Shown here: positions 9,291 to 19,600 of the stretch, piece by piece
Layout of the letters: each line of letters begins with the position of its first letter
Numbering within the stretch: the first letter of the stretch is position 1
Assembly: GCA_947448725.1 (NCBI GenBank)
Contig: CANFOM010000007.1
Location: forward strand, 43,585 to 107,584
Length of the DNA stretch: 64,000 bases
Source of the DNA: Bacteroidota bacterium
GTDB lineage: Bacteria > Bacteroidota > Bacteroidia > Chitinophagales > Chitinophagaceae
Direction: 5' to 3'
Notes under the pieces: model-generated
What the model saw: the letters and a program-made list of their open reading frames with translations, nothing else
The model's database searches: none
Told to the model about the DNA's origin: nothing
Made by a program: the position numbers and the translations under genes

Positions 9291-10430
9291 TTATAAACGT
9301 TTGCTTATTTGTGCAACCATTGTTTTTTTCCAACTAGTATAATCGCCTGCAATAATATGTTCTCTTGCTTGACCCACTAACCAAAGATAAAAAGATAGAT
9401 TCTGAATACTCGCCAATTGTAACCCTAATATTTCATCCGCTACAAATAAATGACGCATATAGGCTTTGGTATAGTACTGACTCATTTCATTGGGCAATCC
9501 TGGATCCAATGGTGTAAAATCACTGGCCCATTGTTTGTTCTTTATATTAATTACCCCTTGTGTGGTAAAAACCATGCCATTGCGGCCATTGCGCGTAGGC
9601 ATTACACAATCAAACATATCCACCCCTAAATCAATAGCTTCTAAAATATTCCATGGTGTCCCTACGCCCATTAAATATCTAGGTTTTTGCTTAGGTAAAT
9701 TTTCACAACATAATTGTGTAAAATCATACAATTCTTGTTCCGATTCTCCTACACTTAATCCTCCAATGGCATTGCCCACTGCATTTTTTGAACTAATGTA
9801 TTCGCAGGATGCTTTTCGTAAATCGGCATAGGTTCCGCCTTGCACAATGGGAAATAAATTTTGGGTATGCCCATATAAATCGGGGGTCTCCGCTAACCTA
9901 TTGAAACACTTATCCAACCATAAATGTGTTAAATCCATGCTCTTTTGCACATATTCATATTCACTTGGATAAGGAGGACATTCGTCAAAAGCCATGATAA
10001 TATCTGCCCCAATACTTCTTTGAATATCCATTACTTTTTCGGGACTAAATAAATGTTTGCTACCATCTATATGCGATTGAAATAAAACGCCTTCTGGTTT
10101 TATTTTTCGGTTGGATGCCAATGAAAAAACCTGGTACCCGCCGCTGTCTGTTAAAATGGGTCGATCCCAATGCATAAAACGATGTAACCCACCAGCAGCC
10201 TCCATTACTTCCGTGCCGGGCCTTAAATAAAGATGATAGGTATTACCCAAAATAATTTGCGCATGGATATCATTTTTTAGTTGCTGCTGTGTTACGGCTT
10301 TCACCGAACCAATGGTGCCTACAGGCATAAAAATGGGGGTCTGAATCACGCCATGATCGGTGGTGATGGTACCCGCCCTAGAAGCCCCCTGCTTGCTTTC
10401 AATTTCCAAGTTAAATGCTAATGCTGCCAT
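9291..10430 (-). CDS. tgt: queuine/preQ1 tRNA-guanine transglycosylase, zinc-site cysteines missing
   Basis: A 379-residue Tgt that exchanges guanine-34 of GUN-anticodon tRNAs for the queuosine precursor. The catalytic regions are intact: TDSGGYQVFSL with D95, FDECPPYPSEYEY, QGGTYADLR and GVDMFDCVMPTRNGRNG. The usual C-terminal zinc motif CxCxxC...H is degraded: the stretch at 309-319 reads DPGLPNEMSQY with no cysteine, while the histidine in AYMRHLF (H327) remains. Loss of these ligands may be general in this phylum. A consensus TACCTTTG box lies 4 nt before the ATG, so the mRNA is probably leaderless. Confidence 0.94.
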   Translation of the reverse strand: MAALAFNLEIESKQGASRAGTITTDHGVIQTPIFMPVGTIGSVKAVTQQQLKNDIHAQIILGNTYHLYLRPGTEVMEAAGGLHRFMHWDRPILTDSGGYQVFSLASNRKIKPEGVLFQSHIDGSKHLFSPEKVMDIQRSIGADIIMAFDECPPYPSEYEYVQKSMDLTHLWLDKCFNRLAETPDLYGHTQNLFPIVQGGTYADLRKASCEYISSKNAVGNAIGGLSVGESEQELYDFTQLCCENLPKQKPRYLMGVGTPWNILEAIDLGVDMFDCVMPTRNGRNGMVFTTQGVINIKNKQWASDFTPLDPGLPNEMSQYYTKAYMRHLFVADEILGLQLASIQNLSFYLWLVGQAREHIIAGDYTSWKKTMVAQISKRL

Positions 10431-10434
10431 GGCG

Positions 10435-10442
10435 CAAAGGTA
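10435..10442 (-). promoter_or_regulatory. Bacteroidota -7 promoter box of tgt
   Basis: The minus strand reads TACCTTTG, an exact match to the Bacteroidota -7 consensus TAnnTTTG, four bases before the tgt ATG. Transcription would begin at or next to the start codon. No convincing -33 TTG lies at about 20 bp. Confidence 0.55.
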
Positions 10443-10504
10443 AGGTCAAATGGCCTATTTTTCCACATTCAATCTTCCCCTGCATTAGCTGAACTAGCAT
10501 GCTT

Positions 10505-10512
10505 TACTTTTG
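10505..10512 (+). promoter_or_regulatory. -7 promoter box of the glycosyltransferase-rsmG unit
   Basis: TACTTTTG matches the TAnnTTTG consensus. It begins after the first in-frame ATG (10499) and ends four bases before the second (10517). If it is used, only the 10517 start can be translated, from an almost leaderless mRNA. Confidence 0.55.
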
Positions 10513-10516
10513 TAAC

Positions 10517-11644
10517 ATGTTAACTAACCTACCGCTGTCAAATATATTGATTGGCAGTTTTATTGGGATTATTGCCATTCAACTGTTTTATTACTTATAT
10601 TTTTTTCTGCGCCTAGCCTTGTATAAAAAACCTACTAAATCGGTGCATGTCGAACACCCTATTTCGGTGGTCATTTGCGCCCGGGACGAAGCTGCTAATT
10701 TAGCCAACTATTTACCAGGGGTATTGGTACAACAATACAATACCACGCACGAAGTAGTTTTAGTAAATGACAATTCCGAAGATGAAACAAAATACTTATT
10801 AGAAGAATTTAAAAAATCATTCAAGAATTTAAATCCAATATTACTTTCACAGGAAGCCAAAATGATTAATGGAAAAAAATTCCCTTTATCTATAGGTATT
10901 AAATCGGCCAAAAACGAAACCTTGCTATTAACCGACGCCGATTGTGTGCCTGCTAGTGAACATTGGATGCAATTGATGCAGGATGGCTACGACGATGGTA
11001 TTGAAATTGTTTTAGGCTATGGCGCTTATCGAAAAAAGCCAGGTATTCTAAATAAATTAATTCGCTTCGAAACTTTCCAAACTGCCTTACAATATTTTTC
11101 TTATGCATTGGCCGGCATGCCTTATATGGGTGTAGGTAGAAACTTATCCTACAAAAAAGAAGTGTTTATCCGCAACAAAGGTTTCTCTTCGATCAATCAA
11201 TTACCTAGTGGCGATGACGACTTATTCATTAATCAGGTAGCCAACAAATACAATACTTCGATTGTAATTGATCAGGATGCTCATACCATCAGTGAACCTA
11301 AAACTAATTTGCACGATTGGATGAATCAAAAGTACCGTCATTATACCACCAGCAAGTATTATAAAAAAGGACATGCCGCCTTACTGGGCTTGTATGCAAT
11401 AAGTCAGTTTTTAGTATACCCGGTTTTAATTGCTGCTTTATTTTTGACGCAAGAATATATTTTACTCGCCAGTCTCTGGACCATTCGTCTCTTGGTTCAA
11501 GGAACTATATTAAGAAGTACCATGAAAAAATTAAATGAATTAGACCTATGGCCTTGGTTTATTTTGTTTGATATATGGTCAATCTTCTATTATTTATTTA
11601 CCTTGCCTAGCGTATGGAAAGCCCCACAGAAAAATTGGAATTAA
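10517..11644 (+). CDS. family 2 glycosyltransferase, membrane-bound
   Basis: A 375-residue GT2 protein. An N-terminal membrane anchor is followed by a GT-A domain with ISVVICARDEAANL, VVLVNDNSEDET, LLTDADCVPAS (the DxD motif) and SGDDDLFIN. A ...WMNQKYRHYTTSKYY stretch stands in place of the processive Q/RxxRW motif, and hydrophobic helices close the C-terminus. It resembles Bacteroidota glycosyltransferases that use nucleotide sugars at the inner membrane; donor and acceptor are unknown. The start at 10517 is chosen over 10499 because a promoter box overlaps the earlier one. The 3' end overlaps rsmG by 31 nt. Confidence 0.82.
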   Translation: MLTNLPLSNILIGSFIGIIAIQLFYYLYFFLRLALYKKPTKSVHVEHPISVVICARDEAANLANYLPGVLVQQYNTTHEVVLVNDNSEDETKYLLEEFKKSFKNLNPILLSQEAKMINGKKFPLSIGIKSAKNETLLLTDADCVPASEHWMQLMQDGYDDGIEIVLGYGAYRKKPGILNKLIRFETFQTALQYFSYALAGMPYMGVGRNLSYKKEVFIRNKGFSSINQLPSGDDDLFINQVANKYNTSIVIDQDAHTISEPKTNLHDWMNQKYRHYTTSKYYKKGHAALLGLYAISQFLVYPVLIAALFLTQEYILLASLWTIRLLVQGTILRSTMKKLNELDLWPWFILFDIWSIFYYLFTLPSVWKAPQKNWN

Positions 11645-12255
11645 TAACTAAGTACTTTGCCGATTTCACACCTAAGCAATTGGGTCAACTAGCAGGACTA
11701 GAACCCGCTTATAAAGAGTGGAACAGTCAGATTAATGTGATCTCCAGAAAAGACATCGATCATATTTACTTACATCATATTCTTCATTCATTAAGTATTG
11801 CAGCTATAGTAGAATGGGAAAAAGGGACCCAGGTGATTGATATTGGATGTGGTGGTGGTTTCCCTTGCGTGCCCTTGGCCATATTTTTTCCTGAGGTTCA
11901 GTTTTTAGCAGTGGATAGTATTGCTAAAAAATTAAAAGTAGTGGATGCAGTTTGCGAGATGGTAGGTATTACCAATATTAAAACACAGCACACCAGAGTA
12001 GAAGAAATAAAAAATAAAAAGTTTGATTACGCTATAAGCCGTGCGGTAGCTCCTTTAAGAGATTTATGGAAATGGGCCGGGCCAATTTTAAATAAAAAGC
12101 CCAACCAAAATAATTCTTTGATTTGTTTAAAAGGCGGCGACTTGCACCAAGAAATTTTTGAAAGCGGTGTACGTCCAAAGATGATGTCTATTTATGACAT
12201 CTTCCCTGAAGCTTATTTTGAAGAGAAGTTTATCATACAAGTTAAGAAGCCTTAA
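11614..12255 (+). CDS. rsmG: 16S rRNA (guanine-527-N7)-methyltransferase RsmG
   Basis: A 213-residue GidB/RsmG protein that methylates G527 of 16S rRNA using S-adenosylmethionine. The SAM site is VIDIGCGGGFPCVPLAIFFP, followed by FLAVDSIAKKLKVVD and the family-specific FDYAISRAVAPL. The start ATG lies inside the upstream glycosyltransferase gene (31-nt overlap in another frame), so the two are translationally linked. It converges on the M1 peptidase gene with a 13-nt gap and no obvious terminator. Confidence 0.95.
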   Translation: MESPTEKLELITKYFADFTPKQLGQLAGLEPAYKEWNSQINVISRKDIDHIYLHHILHSLSIAAIVEWEKGTQVIDIGCGGGFPCVPLAIFFPEVQFLAVDSIAKKLKVVDAVCEMVGITNIKTQHTRVEEIKNKKFDYAISRAVAPLRDLWKWAGPILNKKPNQNNSLICLKGGDLHQEIFESGVRPKMMSIYDIFPEAYFEEKFIIQVKKP

Positions 12256-12268
12256 TAATCTCTTTATA

Positions 12269-14209
12269 TTAATTCGGTATCTCTAATTTATTATTGCTTC
12301 TATTAAGGTCTGGCATTCTAGAGCTTGGATCAATCTCGATTGTTTTTAAAGCCGTTATGGGTTTTGTCGTTTCAAAAGTATAGGTAGGTTGTACCCATTT
12401 CCACTCGGGATGTACAATTCTATTTTGTTTTGTTTCAGAAAGCTTTGGCGCCAACATTAAATCCAATGGAATATAATGCAGTTCGGTAGTACCATCTTTA
12501 TAAGTAATAAGTACTTCAATAGGTGCTGGCATTTTGCCATAGCGTTGTAAACTAATAATTGCCGTATTTTTTTCGGCTTGAATATCATTTAAGCCATAAT
12601 CAATGGTTTTAGTGGAATTGACCCAATACTCTTTTAACCATTGCAATTGAATACCACTTGTTTTTTCAGCCACGCGGAAAAAATCATTGGCATTGGGATG
12701 TTTAAACTTCCATGTATTGTAATAATTTAATAAAGTAGCATCACGTAAAGAATCTCCAATTACATAACCTAAGAAACCTAATAAAGTGGCGCCTTTACTA
12801 TAAGCAGCACTACTATAAGCAAAATTGGTATTGTAATGATCGGAATGGGTAGACATAGGTTCTTCTAAATTACTTTTTGCCAAAGCCAAATACCCACCGT
12901 AATTACCATATTGTATATAAGGCAAATAGGTTTTTGCTTTTTCATTATTCAATAGCAATAGTTTTTTAGCCGCCTCACTAATAAAAGGTGATTGCGTGGC
13001 TATATTTTGTTCATACCAAAACGAAATTTCATCTTCTGCAAAACTTGCAAATCCTTCATCCAACCAAGGATATAAACTTTCATTGGATCCTAAAACATGT
13101 TGATACCAATTGTGCATCCACTCATGAAACACCGTGCCTAAACCAGGTCCTTTAATTAAAGTGGCCATTGCATATTCCATACCCCCATCCCCTCCTTGTA
13201 TAAAAGAATATTGAGGATAAGGATAAGCACCAAACTTTTTCTCCATATAAGGTAAGGCCTTTTCGGCTGCCCACAATACATTGGACCAAGCACTATCTTC
13301 AACAGCAGTTTTTTGTTTATAATACACATGCAAGGTCAATCCCTTGCGCACTTCTTTGGATAAATGTTTAAAGTGATCATCGGCAGCCCATACAAAATCA
13401 TGAATATTGTTTCCTTTAAAATTCCAAGACTTCAAACCTGCTGCATTAGCAAGTGCCGATGGATTTTGCAAAACACCCGTGGCTGCTATGGTATAATTTT
13501 TATTGATTTGAAGAGTCACATCATAATTGCCCCATACTCCATAAAATTCACGTGCTATATAAGCATTGGTATTCCAACCCTGATAATCATATTCCACCAT
13601 TTTAGGATACCACTGACTCATGGAAAAACGAACCCCTTCGGCATTGTCTCTGCCAGAGCGTCTTATTTGAACAGGCACTTGCGCTTCAAACTGCAGTGAT
13701 AATTTTGCGGATGTTTTTGGCGCGATTGGATTGGTTAATTGCACTTCTAAAATAGTTTCGTGGTCTACTAATTTTTGCACTTTGCCATTGATTAAAATTT
13801 GGCTTATTCTTTGGTAACCAATTTCAGTGGGTGTTAAATTTTGTATGCGATCTTTTACCCTTCTGTCCCAATCCTGAACATTGTCTACCCCTAATAAAGT
13901 AGAAGCGGATGTAATGGGTGCCCCTCTTCTTACACTCAAGTAATTTTTTCCTAGCTCTCTACTTCTAATATCCATAGCTGAATTGGGCGCGAAGGCATTC
14001 CAATACATATGAAAATAAACTTTACGTAAAGTATCGGGGGAGTTATTGGTATAAACTAAGTCTTCTGAACCTTTAATGATATTAGAAGCAACATCTAAAG
14101 CTGCATTTATTTTATAGTCGATATGTTGTTGCCAACGATCGGCTTGGGCATGTACCAAATTGGCGATACCAAAAATGGCGAAAAGAGATGAAAATAGCTT
14201 CTTTTTCAT
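12269..14209 (-). CDS. M1 family metallopeptidase, exported
   Basis: A 646-residue zinc aminopeptidase-like protein with a signal peptide (LFAIFGIANLVHA). An N-terminal beta domain precedes the gluzincin core. HEWMH (H362, E363, H366) and E385 in LDEGFASF give the HEXXH-X18-E zinc site. The usual GAMEN exopeptidase loop is GGMEY at about 342-346. The C-terminal part (QRYGKMPAPIEVLITYKDG) is a beta domain like that of Bacteroidota M1 enzymes. It probably acts in the periplasm or at the surface on peptides. It stands alone on its strand, 94 nt after the BcsA-like gene. Confidence 0.9.
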   Translation of the reverse strand: MKKKLFSSLFAIFGIANLVHAQADRWQQHIDYKINAALDVASNIIKGSEDLVYTNNSPDTLRKVYFHMYWNAFAPNSAMDIRSRELGKNYLSVRRGAPITSASTLLGVDNVQDWDRRVKDRIQNLTPTEIGYQRISQILINGKVQKLVDHETILEVQLTNPIAPKTSAKLSLQFEAQVPVQIRRSGRDNAEGVRFSMSQWYPKMVEYDYQGWNTNAYIAREFYGVWGNYDVTLQINKNYTIAATGVLQNPSALANAAGLKSWNFKGNNIHDFVWAADDHFKHLSKEVRKGLTLHVYYKQKTAVEDSAWSNVLWAAEKALPYMEKKFGAYPYPQYSFIQGGDGGMEYAMATLIKGPGLGTVFHEWMHNWYQHVLGSNESLYPWLDEGFASFAEDEISFWYEQNIATQSPFISEAAKKLLLLNNEKAKTYLPYIQYGNYGGYLALAKSNLEEPMSTHSDHYNTNFAYSSAAYSKGATLLGFLGYVIGDSLRDATLLNYYNTWKFKHPNANDFFRVAEKTSGIQLQWLKEYWVNSTKTIDYGLNDIQAEKNTAIISLQRYGKMPAPIEVLITYKDGTTELHYIPLDLMLAPKLSETKQNRIVHPEWKWVQPTYTFETTKPITALKTIEIDPSSRMPDLNRSNNKLEIPN

Positions 14210-14303
14210 AGGACTGAATTAAGAAGCTAATTTAATTCATTAATTAGAATATATAAAAGAAAAATGTCAAACGGCTTGAATAAACACTTGCAGAGCTTAT
14301 GCC

Positions 14304-16634
14304 CTAATTGTATTTTACTAAGTATTGTCGCATGATAGAATAATCTAAACACAACCCAGAAGAGCCTGACTCATCTTCTTCCTTTAAAACCATTAAACTA
14401 TTTATGAATTCATTTGAAGTTGACAAAATCGAATTACTCAAATTTAGCTGATCATTCTTTAACAATTTTTCAAAAATAATTAATGAGGCCGTGCCTTTTT
14501 TAGCATTAAAAGATGAAATAAAAGCACATTTGACATCTTTCAGCTTATGACTATCTGAATCAACAGCAATTGGTTGCCACTTTGTAACCTTTTTAGATTT
14601 TAAAGTAAATATTTTAATTAGAAGCCCGCCAATTGTTGAAAAAAGATTATTTTTTTCATTATTAAATAATGCTCTATGCCAATTAATAGAATAAACGCAG
14701 CTAATAAAAGATGCTCTTACTATTTCGGATGGCCATATAATGGAAGCCTCTATTAAAGCAGTTTGTGATTTTTTATTATAAGATACTTTTTTAATTTCAA
14801 TGCCAAATTGAATAGAATTTTGAGTTAACCGAAGTAAGATATTGTCAAGTTTTATTTTATGTATATTGTCAATGCCAATTGTATCCATACTAAAAATCAG
14901 ACATTCTTCTGAAATTTTAATAACCTGGCCTTTGTATAAGTCATTAACCAATAACGGGAAAGGTATTTTAAATTGAAAATAATTTCTTGATCTTTTTACA
15001 TTATAATACACTTTGAATATAAAGAATATAATTTTTACAATACTATATAAAACCCAAATACCAGCAATCAAAACAAGGTCAATACTATACCCGTTATCAA
15101 TTACATTGTAAATATTTAATGCCACCGGATTTGTTGTAATTAAATTAGCCCCCTCTTTTGTTATAGCAATAGCTTGTGAAGAAACTTGCACTGCAGGCTG
15201 AAAATATTGTTTAAAAAACATAAAAATAGGTCCTGCTTGATAATTGCTTTTCAATTTTACGATTGCAATAACTATTGATAAAACACTAACAACTAAAACA
15301 CTTAATTGAGGCAACATAAAAAGCCAATTAACTTCCGACTTTATTTTCTTGGAAGAACTTATCCATGGTATTTTTTTGCCAAACAAACTTGCAGTTGAAA
15401 CAATATGTATTGGCCAACGCACTATTGCAAATAATTCGTTTGCCCAAAAATTAGAAAAACCACAGCCTATTTCTTGCAACATTATATAACTAAAAAAAGG
15501 GAATAAAAGTACCAATAGGATATTAAAAATAGAAATTTCAAATGGAGGTATACCAAAAATGAGAGTAACTACCGGTATCAAGAAAAGAAATAATTTTTGC
15601 CACCCCTCTAAATAAATTAAGCCTAAACTTAAATAGGAAACTCTTTGCTGCCAAGTTAACCCTTTACAAGTAAGTATTTTTTCATGTTTTAAAGTATGTA
15701 AATTCCCATGTGCCCATCTATGCCTTGTCTTGTAATATTCAGTTAAATCGGAAGCTGCAATGCCATAGGCAATTGATTCATTTATATAGGTGGTTTTATA
15801 ACCAGCCTTATGCATTTTTAATGACGTATGAATGTCTTCTGTTACGGTCAAAGTGGGGAAACCTCCTATTTCATCCAAAATAGAACGTCTGTAAACAACG
15901 CCAGTGCCAACACAGGTACTACTATTGTAAGTATCTTGGCAAGACTGGGAAATACTATAAAAAAATGACTGATCATGCCAAGTTTTATTATTCTTGAAGT
16001 TTATATATTGAAAGGCATCCGTATTGTAATAATCCTGTGGGGTTTGCACCATTCCAACTTCTGCATCTTCAAAATAACCTAATGTAACATCCAAGGCATG
16101 CGGCAATGCAATATGATCGGCATCAAAAACCATAACAAATTCTGCAGCACTAAGCGACAACCCAAAATTAAGATTACCTGCTTTTGCGTTTGTATTAATT
16201 GGCCTAGCATTATAATTAACACCGATACTTTTTGCAAGCGCCTTCACTTCTTCTCTTTTACCATCATCCAAAACCCATACTTGATGAGGGTAATCTATAT
16301 TTTTTGCGGCTTGAATTGTTTTTTTTATAATTTCAATTGGCTCTTGATAGGTTAAAACAAAAACATCTACATTTAATCCTGTCGAAGATTTTTTCGAAGC
16401 CCTATTTTTATATTTCCAAGAATTTAATATTATAGTTAATGATAAAATAAATCCAAAACATTCTGCCACAAAATAAAAGAATGACAACCAAAATGAATGA
16501 GGAGCAAATATTGTTAATCGCCAACCTAAATAAATTAAATAAATGAATAGATACAGCAAGGCAAGCATTCTTCGCACTATTTTAAATTTCTCAAAACGAT
16601 CAGCTATGTGTTTTGAGTGCAATGCTGAATTCAT
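14304..16634 (-). CDS. BcsA-like membrane glycosyltransferase with variant QxxRW and degenerate PilZ-like tail
   Basis: A 776-residue processive-type GT2 protein. Two N-terminal membrane helices precede the GT-A core: TYQEP, LDDGKREE (D123-D124), DAD (171-173), TED (265-267). The terminal motif reads TRHRW (303-307) instead of QRxRW. Several transmembrane helices and a cytosolic beta-rich domain (about 560-680) follow. That domain sits where BcsA carries PilZ but lacks the RxxxR and DxSxxG c-di-GMP ligands. It is the last gene of the minus-strand surface-protein series, 26 nt after the 1434-aa adhesin. I infer that it makes a polysaccharide or modifies the neighbouring surface proteins. No BcsB, BcsZ or BcsC is nearby, so true cellulose synthesis is doubtful. 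Confidence 0.8.
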   Translation of the reverse strand: MNSALHSKHIADRFEKFKIVRRMLALLYLFIYLIYLGWRLTIFAPHSFWLSFFYFVAECFGFILSLTIILNSWKYKNRASKKSSTGLNVDVFVLTYQEPIEIIKKTIQAAKNIDYPHQVWVLDDGKREEVKALAKSIGVNYNARPINTNAKAGNLNFGLSLSAAEFVMVFDADHIALPHALDVTLGYFEDAEVGMVQTPQDYYNTDAFQYINFKNNKTWHDQSFFYSISQSCQDTYNSSTCVGTGVVYRRSILDEIGGFPTLTVTEDIHTSLKMHKAGYKTTYINESIAYGIAASDLTEYYKTRHRWAHGNLHTLKHEKILTCKGLTWQQRVSYLSLGLIYLEGWQKLFLFLIPVVTLIFGIPPFEISIFNILLVLLFPFFSYIMLQEIGCGFSNFWANELFAIVRWPIHIVSTASLFGKKIPWISSSKKIKSEVNWLFMLPQLSVLVVSVLSIVIAIVKLKSNYQAGPIFMFFKQYFQPAVQVSSQAIAITKEGANLITTNPVALNIYNVIDNGYSIDLVLIAGIWVLYSIVKIIFFIFKVYYNVKRSRNYFQFKIPFPLLVNDLYKGQVIKISEECLIFSMDTIGIDNIHKIKLDNILLRLTQNSIQFGIEIKKVSYNKKSQTALIEASIIWPSEIVRASFISCVYSINWHRALFNNEKNNLFSTIGGLLIKIFTLKSKKVTKWQPIAVDSDSHKLKDVKCAFISSFNAKKGTASLIIFEKLLKNDQLNLSNSILSTSNEFINSLMVLKEEDESGSSGLCLDYSIMRQYLVKYN

Positions 16635-16660
16635 TAATAACTATTTTGCTACAATATAAT

Positions 16661-19600
16661 TTAAAACGACCGAACAGCTCTTACTTTGTACCCTACATTT
16701 TTTGGGAAATAATAAGGGGAACCGCCTATATCAAAATACCAAGCTTTACTTGAATCTGTTTGATATTCTATTGTACTCCAATAATGCCCACTTAACCCAC
16801 TAATACTAGCTCTCTTATCATTCATTAAAGTTAATTCATATTTAGTAGGCAATCGCCAATCGGTAAAATTTTTACCATCAGTACTATGCTCATCTATATT
16901 TGTTACACTATCCATTGCATCATACCAAGTTGAAGCAGCAGATTGATCTTGTGTTTCTGCAACTAACCCATGCTTACCATTTGGTGTTACATAAAATACA
17001 TAACCTCCTAAAGAAGCATTTAAACCTACAGTATAACTTGGTGTTGAAGTAGCTGCCCAACTTGCATTTCCTAAACCGTCGGTAGTTAATACCAACCCTG
17101 CAGTACTATCAGTATTAGGATAGGTTATAGCACCTGCTGTAATTTTTCCAGCTATAGTTGTATTTCCATTTTTTAAAATAGTTATTGCATTACTTCTATG
17201 CGTATCATCTAATCCATTTCCTATTACAAATAATCTATCTGTGGAATCAAAAGAAGTTGCAGCAGTAGGCGTATACCTTGTATTAAAAATACCCAAGGCT
17301 GTTTCACCATAAGATGGCGCATTTACATTATTACCTATTGCAACAGTTGAATTAGAGGTTGCAGAACTATTTAAACCCATAGCAATTGATTGACGTCCAC
17401 TTGCAGTATCTGTATTTCCAAAAGCAAATGCTTGGTCATCACTTGCAATACTTTGATAACCCATTGCCAGAGAATGATTACCACTTGCCTTTGATTTGTA
17501 TCCCCCAGCAATTGATTGAGATCCACTTGCCTTTGTTTGAAATCCTATTGCCATTGTTTGATATCCACTTGCTGTATCAGTATGACCAATCGCCAATGAT
17601 TGAGTTCCACTAGCAACAGATTTAAATCCCATTGCTACAGAATGATCACCGCTAGCATTAGTCCTATTACCCATAGTTGTTGATCCATTACCACTTGAAA
17701 TTGTACTATCACCCATAGATGTGGATTGATATCCGCTTGCCACTGTATTTAAACCCATCGCGGTAGATGTACCACCACTAGCTAAAGTACCTTGGCCCAT
17801 TGCAGTTGATTGCCATCCGCTTGCCACTGTATTTAAACCCATCGCGGTAGATGTACCACCACTAGCTAAAGTTCCTTGCCCCATTGCCGTTGATTGATAC
17901 CCACTTGCTGTCGTATTTAAGCCCATCGCAGTTGATGCGCTGCTACTTGCTGTAGTACCTTGGCCCATTGCAATTGATTGATACCCACTTGCTGTAGTAT
18001 TTAAGCCCATTGCAGTAGAGTGGCTGCTACTTGCTATAGTTCCTTGCCCCATTGCTGTCGACTCATACCCACTTGCTGTCGTATTTAAGCCCATCGCAGT
18101 AGAGTGGCTGCTACTTGCTATAGTTCCTTGCCCCATTGCTGTCGACTCATACCCACTTGCTGTCGTATTTAAGCCCATCGCAGTAGAGTGGCTGCTACTT
18201 GCTATAGTTCCTTGCCCCATAGACGTGGATTGATTCCCACTTGCTGTTGTTCTAAAACCCATAGCAACTGAATGCGACCCACTAGCCAAAGTTCTATTTC
18301 CCATTGTTGTTGATCCATCGCCACTTGCAGTTGTACTATCACCCATAGACGTAGATTGCCAGCCGCTTGCAACTGTATTTAAACCCATAGCTGTTGATTG
18401 ATAACTACTTGCTAAAGTTCCATATCCCAAAGCTGTTGATTGCGAGCCGCTTGAAGTAGTTTTCAATCCCATAGCAATAGACGTAGAGCTAGTTGCACTT
18501 GTTCCTTGCCCAATTGCAAAAGACTCGTTACCACTTGCCAATGTATTCAATCCAAAAGCGACAGAGTGAGGTCCTGATGCAATAGTACTTTCTCCCATTG
18601 CAACACTTGATGATCCTCTTGCTTTTGCATATTGACCCATTGCAAATGAAGTGGGTTGCTCCGCTCTACTACCTTGACCTAAAGCCACAGAACCAAATGC
18701 ACTTGCCGTATCTAAATAACCCATTGCAATCGAAGAAGTGGCATCTGCTAAAGTTAAATGTCCTATTGAAGTAGAAGTATATCCATTTGCTTTTGCACCG
18801 TAACCCATTGCAAAAGCATGTGATTGACTTGCCACCGAATTCTGACCAAATGATACCGCAGCTAATGCACTTGCTGTATCTGTAGCACCAGCTACAAAAC
18901 TATAATCACCGCTTGCTAAATTATTCTGTCCAAAGGATGTTGAATAACTACCCATACTTGTACTATCATCCCATTTTGTATCATCCATCCCACCCACTCT
19001 AAAGGCAGCTTTTCTTGGCGTCCACATCATACGAACTCCTGCACCTAAAGAAGTAGGATTGCCTTGTCCAAAAGTTCCAGTTGCAACAAATCCGTCATCA
19101 CTATTAAATATTTTTCTTCCCGAAATAGTTTCTTCACTTGCAGACATAAATCCTGCTGTTGTGGAAAAAGTTGTCCAACTTAAATTCCCTAAACCATCCG
19201 TTTTCAAAACCAATCCAGCAGTACTATCTCTATTAGGATAAGTAACTGCACCAACTGTTAGTGTTCCGCTTGTTTTTACATTTGTCACACTTGTATTTCC
19301 TAGTTGAATGGAATTACTAGCACTTACTATTGCTCCATTTCCTATTGCTGTTGCATTGGTTAAACTATCATAAAACACATCGGATGCATGACCAATAGCT
19401 GTATTATTCGAGCCTATAGTATTACTATAAAGCGAACGCAAACCTATTGCTGTATTATTTGAGCCTGTAGTATTAAGATTAAGTGCATTAACCCCAGATG
19501 CAGTATTATTATTTCCAATAGTATTGGTGTTAAGCGCATAAGCTCCAATTGCAGTATTTGACTCTCCTAACTTGTTGCTAAATAATACATAATAACCACT

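Noticed and set aside
12256..12268. Possible terminator between rsmG and the M1 peptidase gene
   Set aside because: The 13-nt gap is AT-rich but forms no convincing stem.
14304..16634. Calling the BcsA-like gene a cellulose synthase (bcsA)
   Set aside because: QxxRW is altered, the PilZ ligands are absent and no bcsB, bcsC or bcsZ gene is nearby.
17733..18219. Repeat array considered as CRISPR
   Set aside because: The 84-bp units are contiguous, in frame and coding, with no unique spacers and no cas genes in the window.
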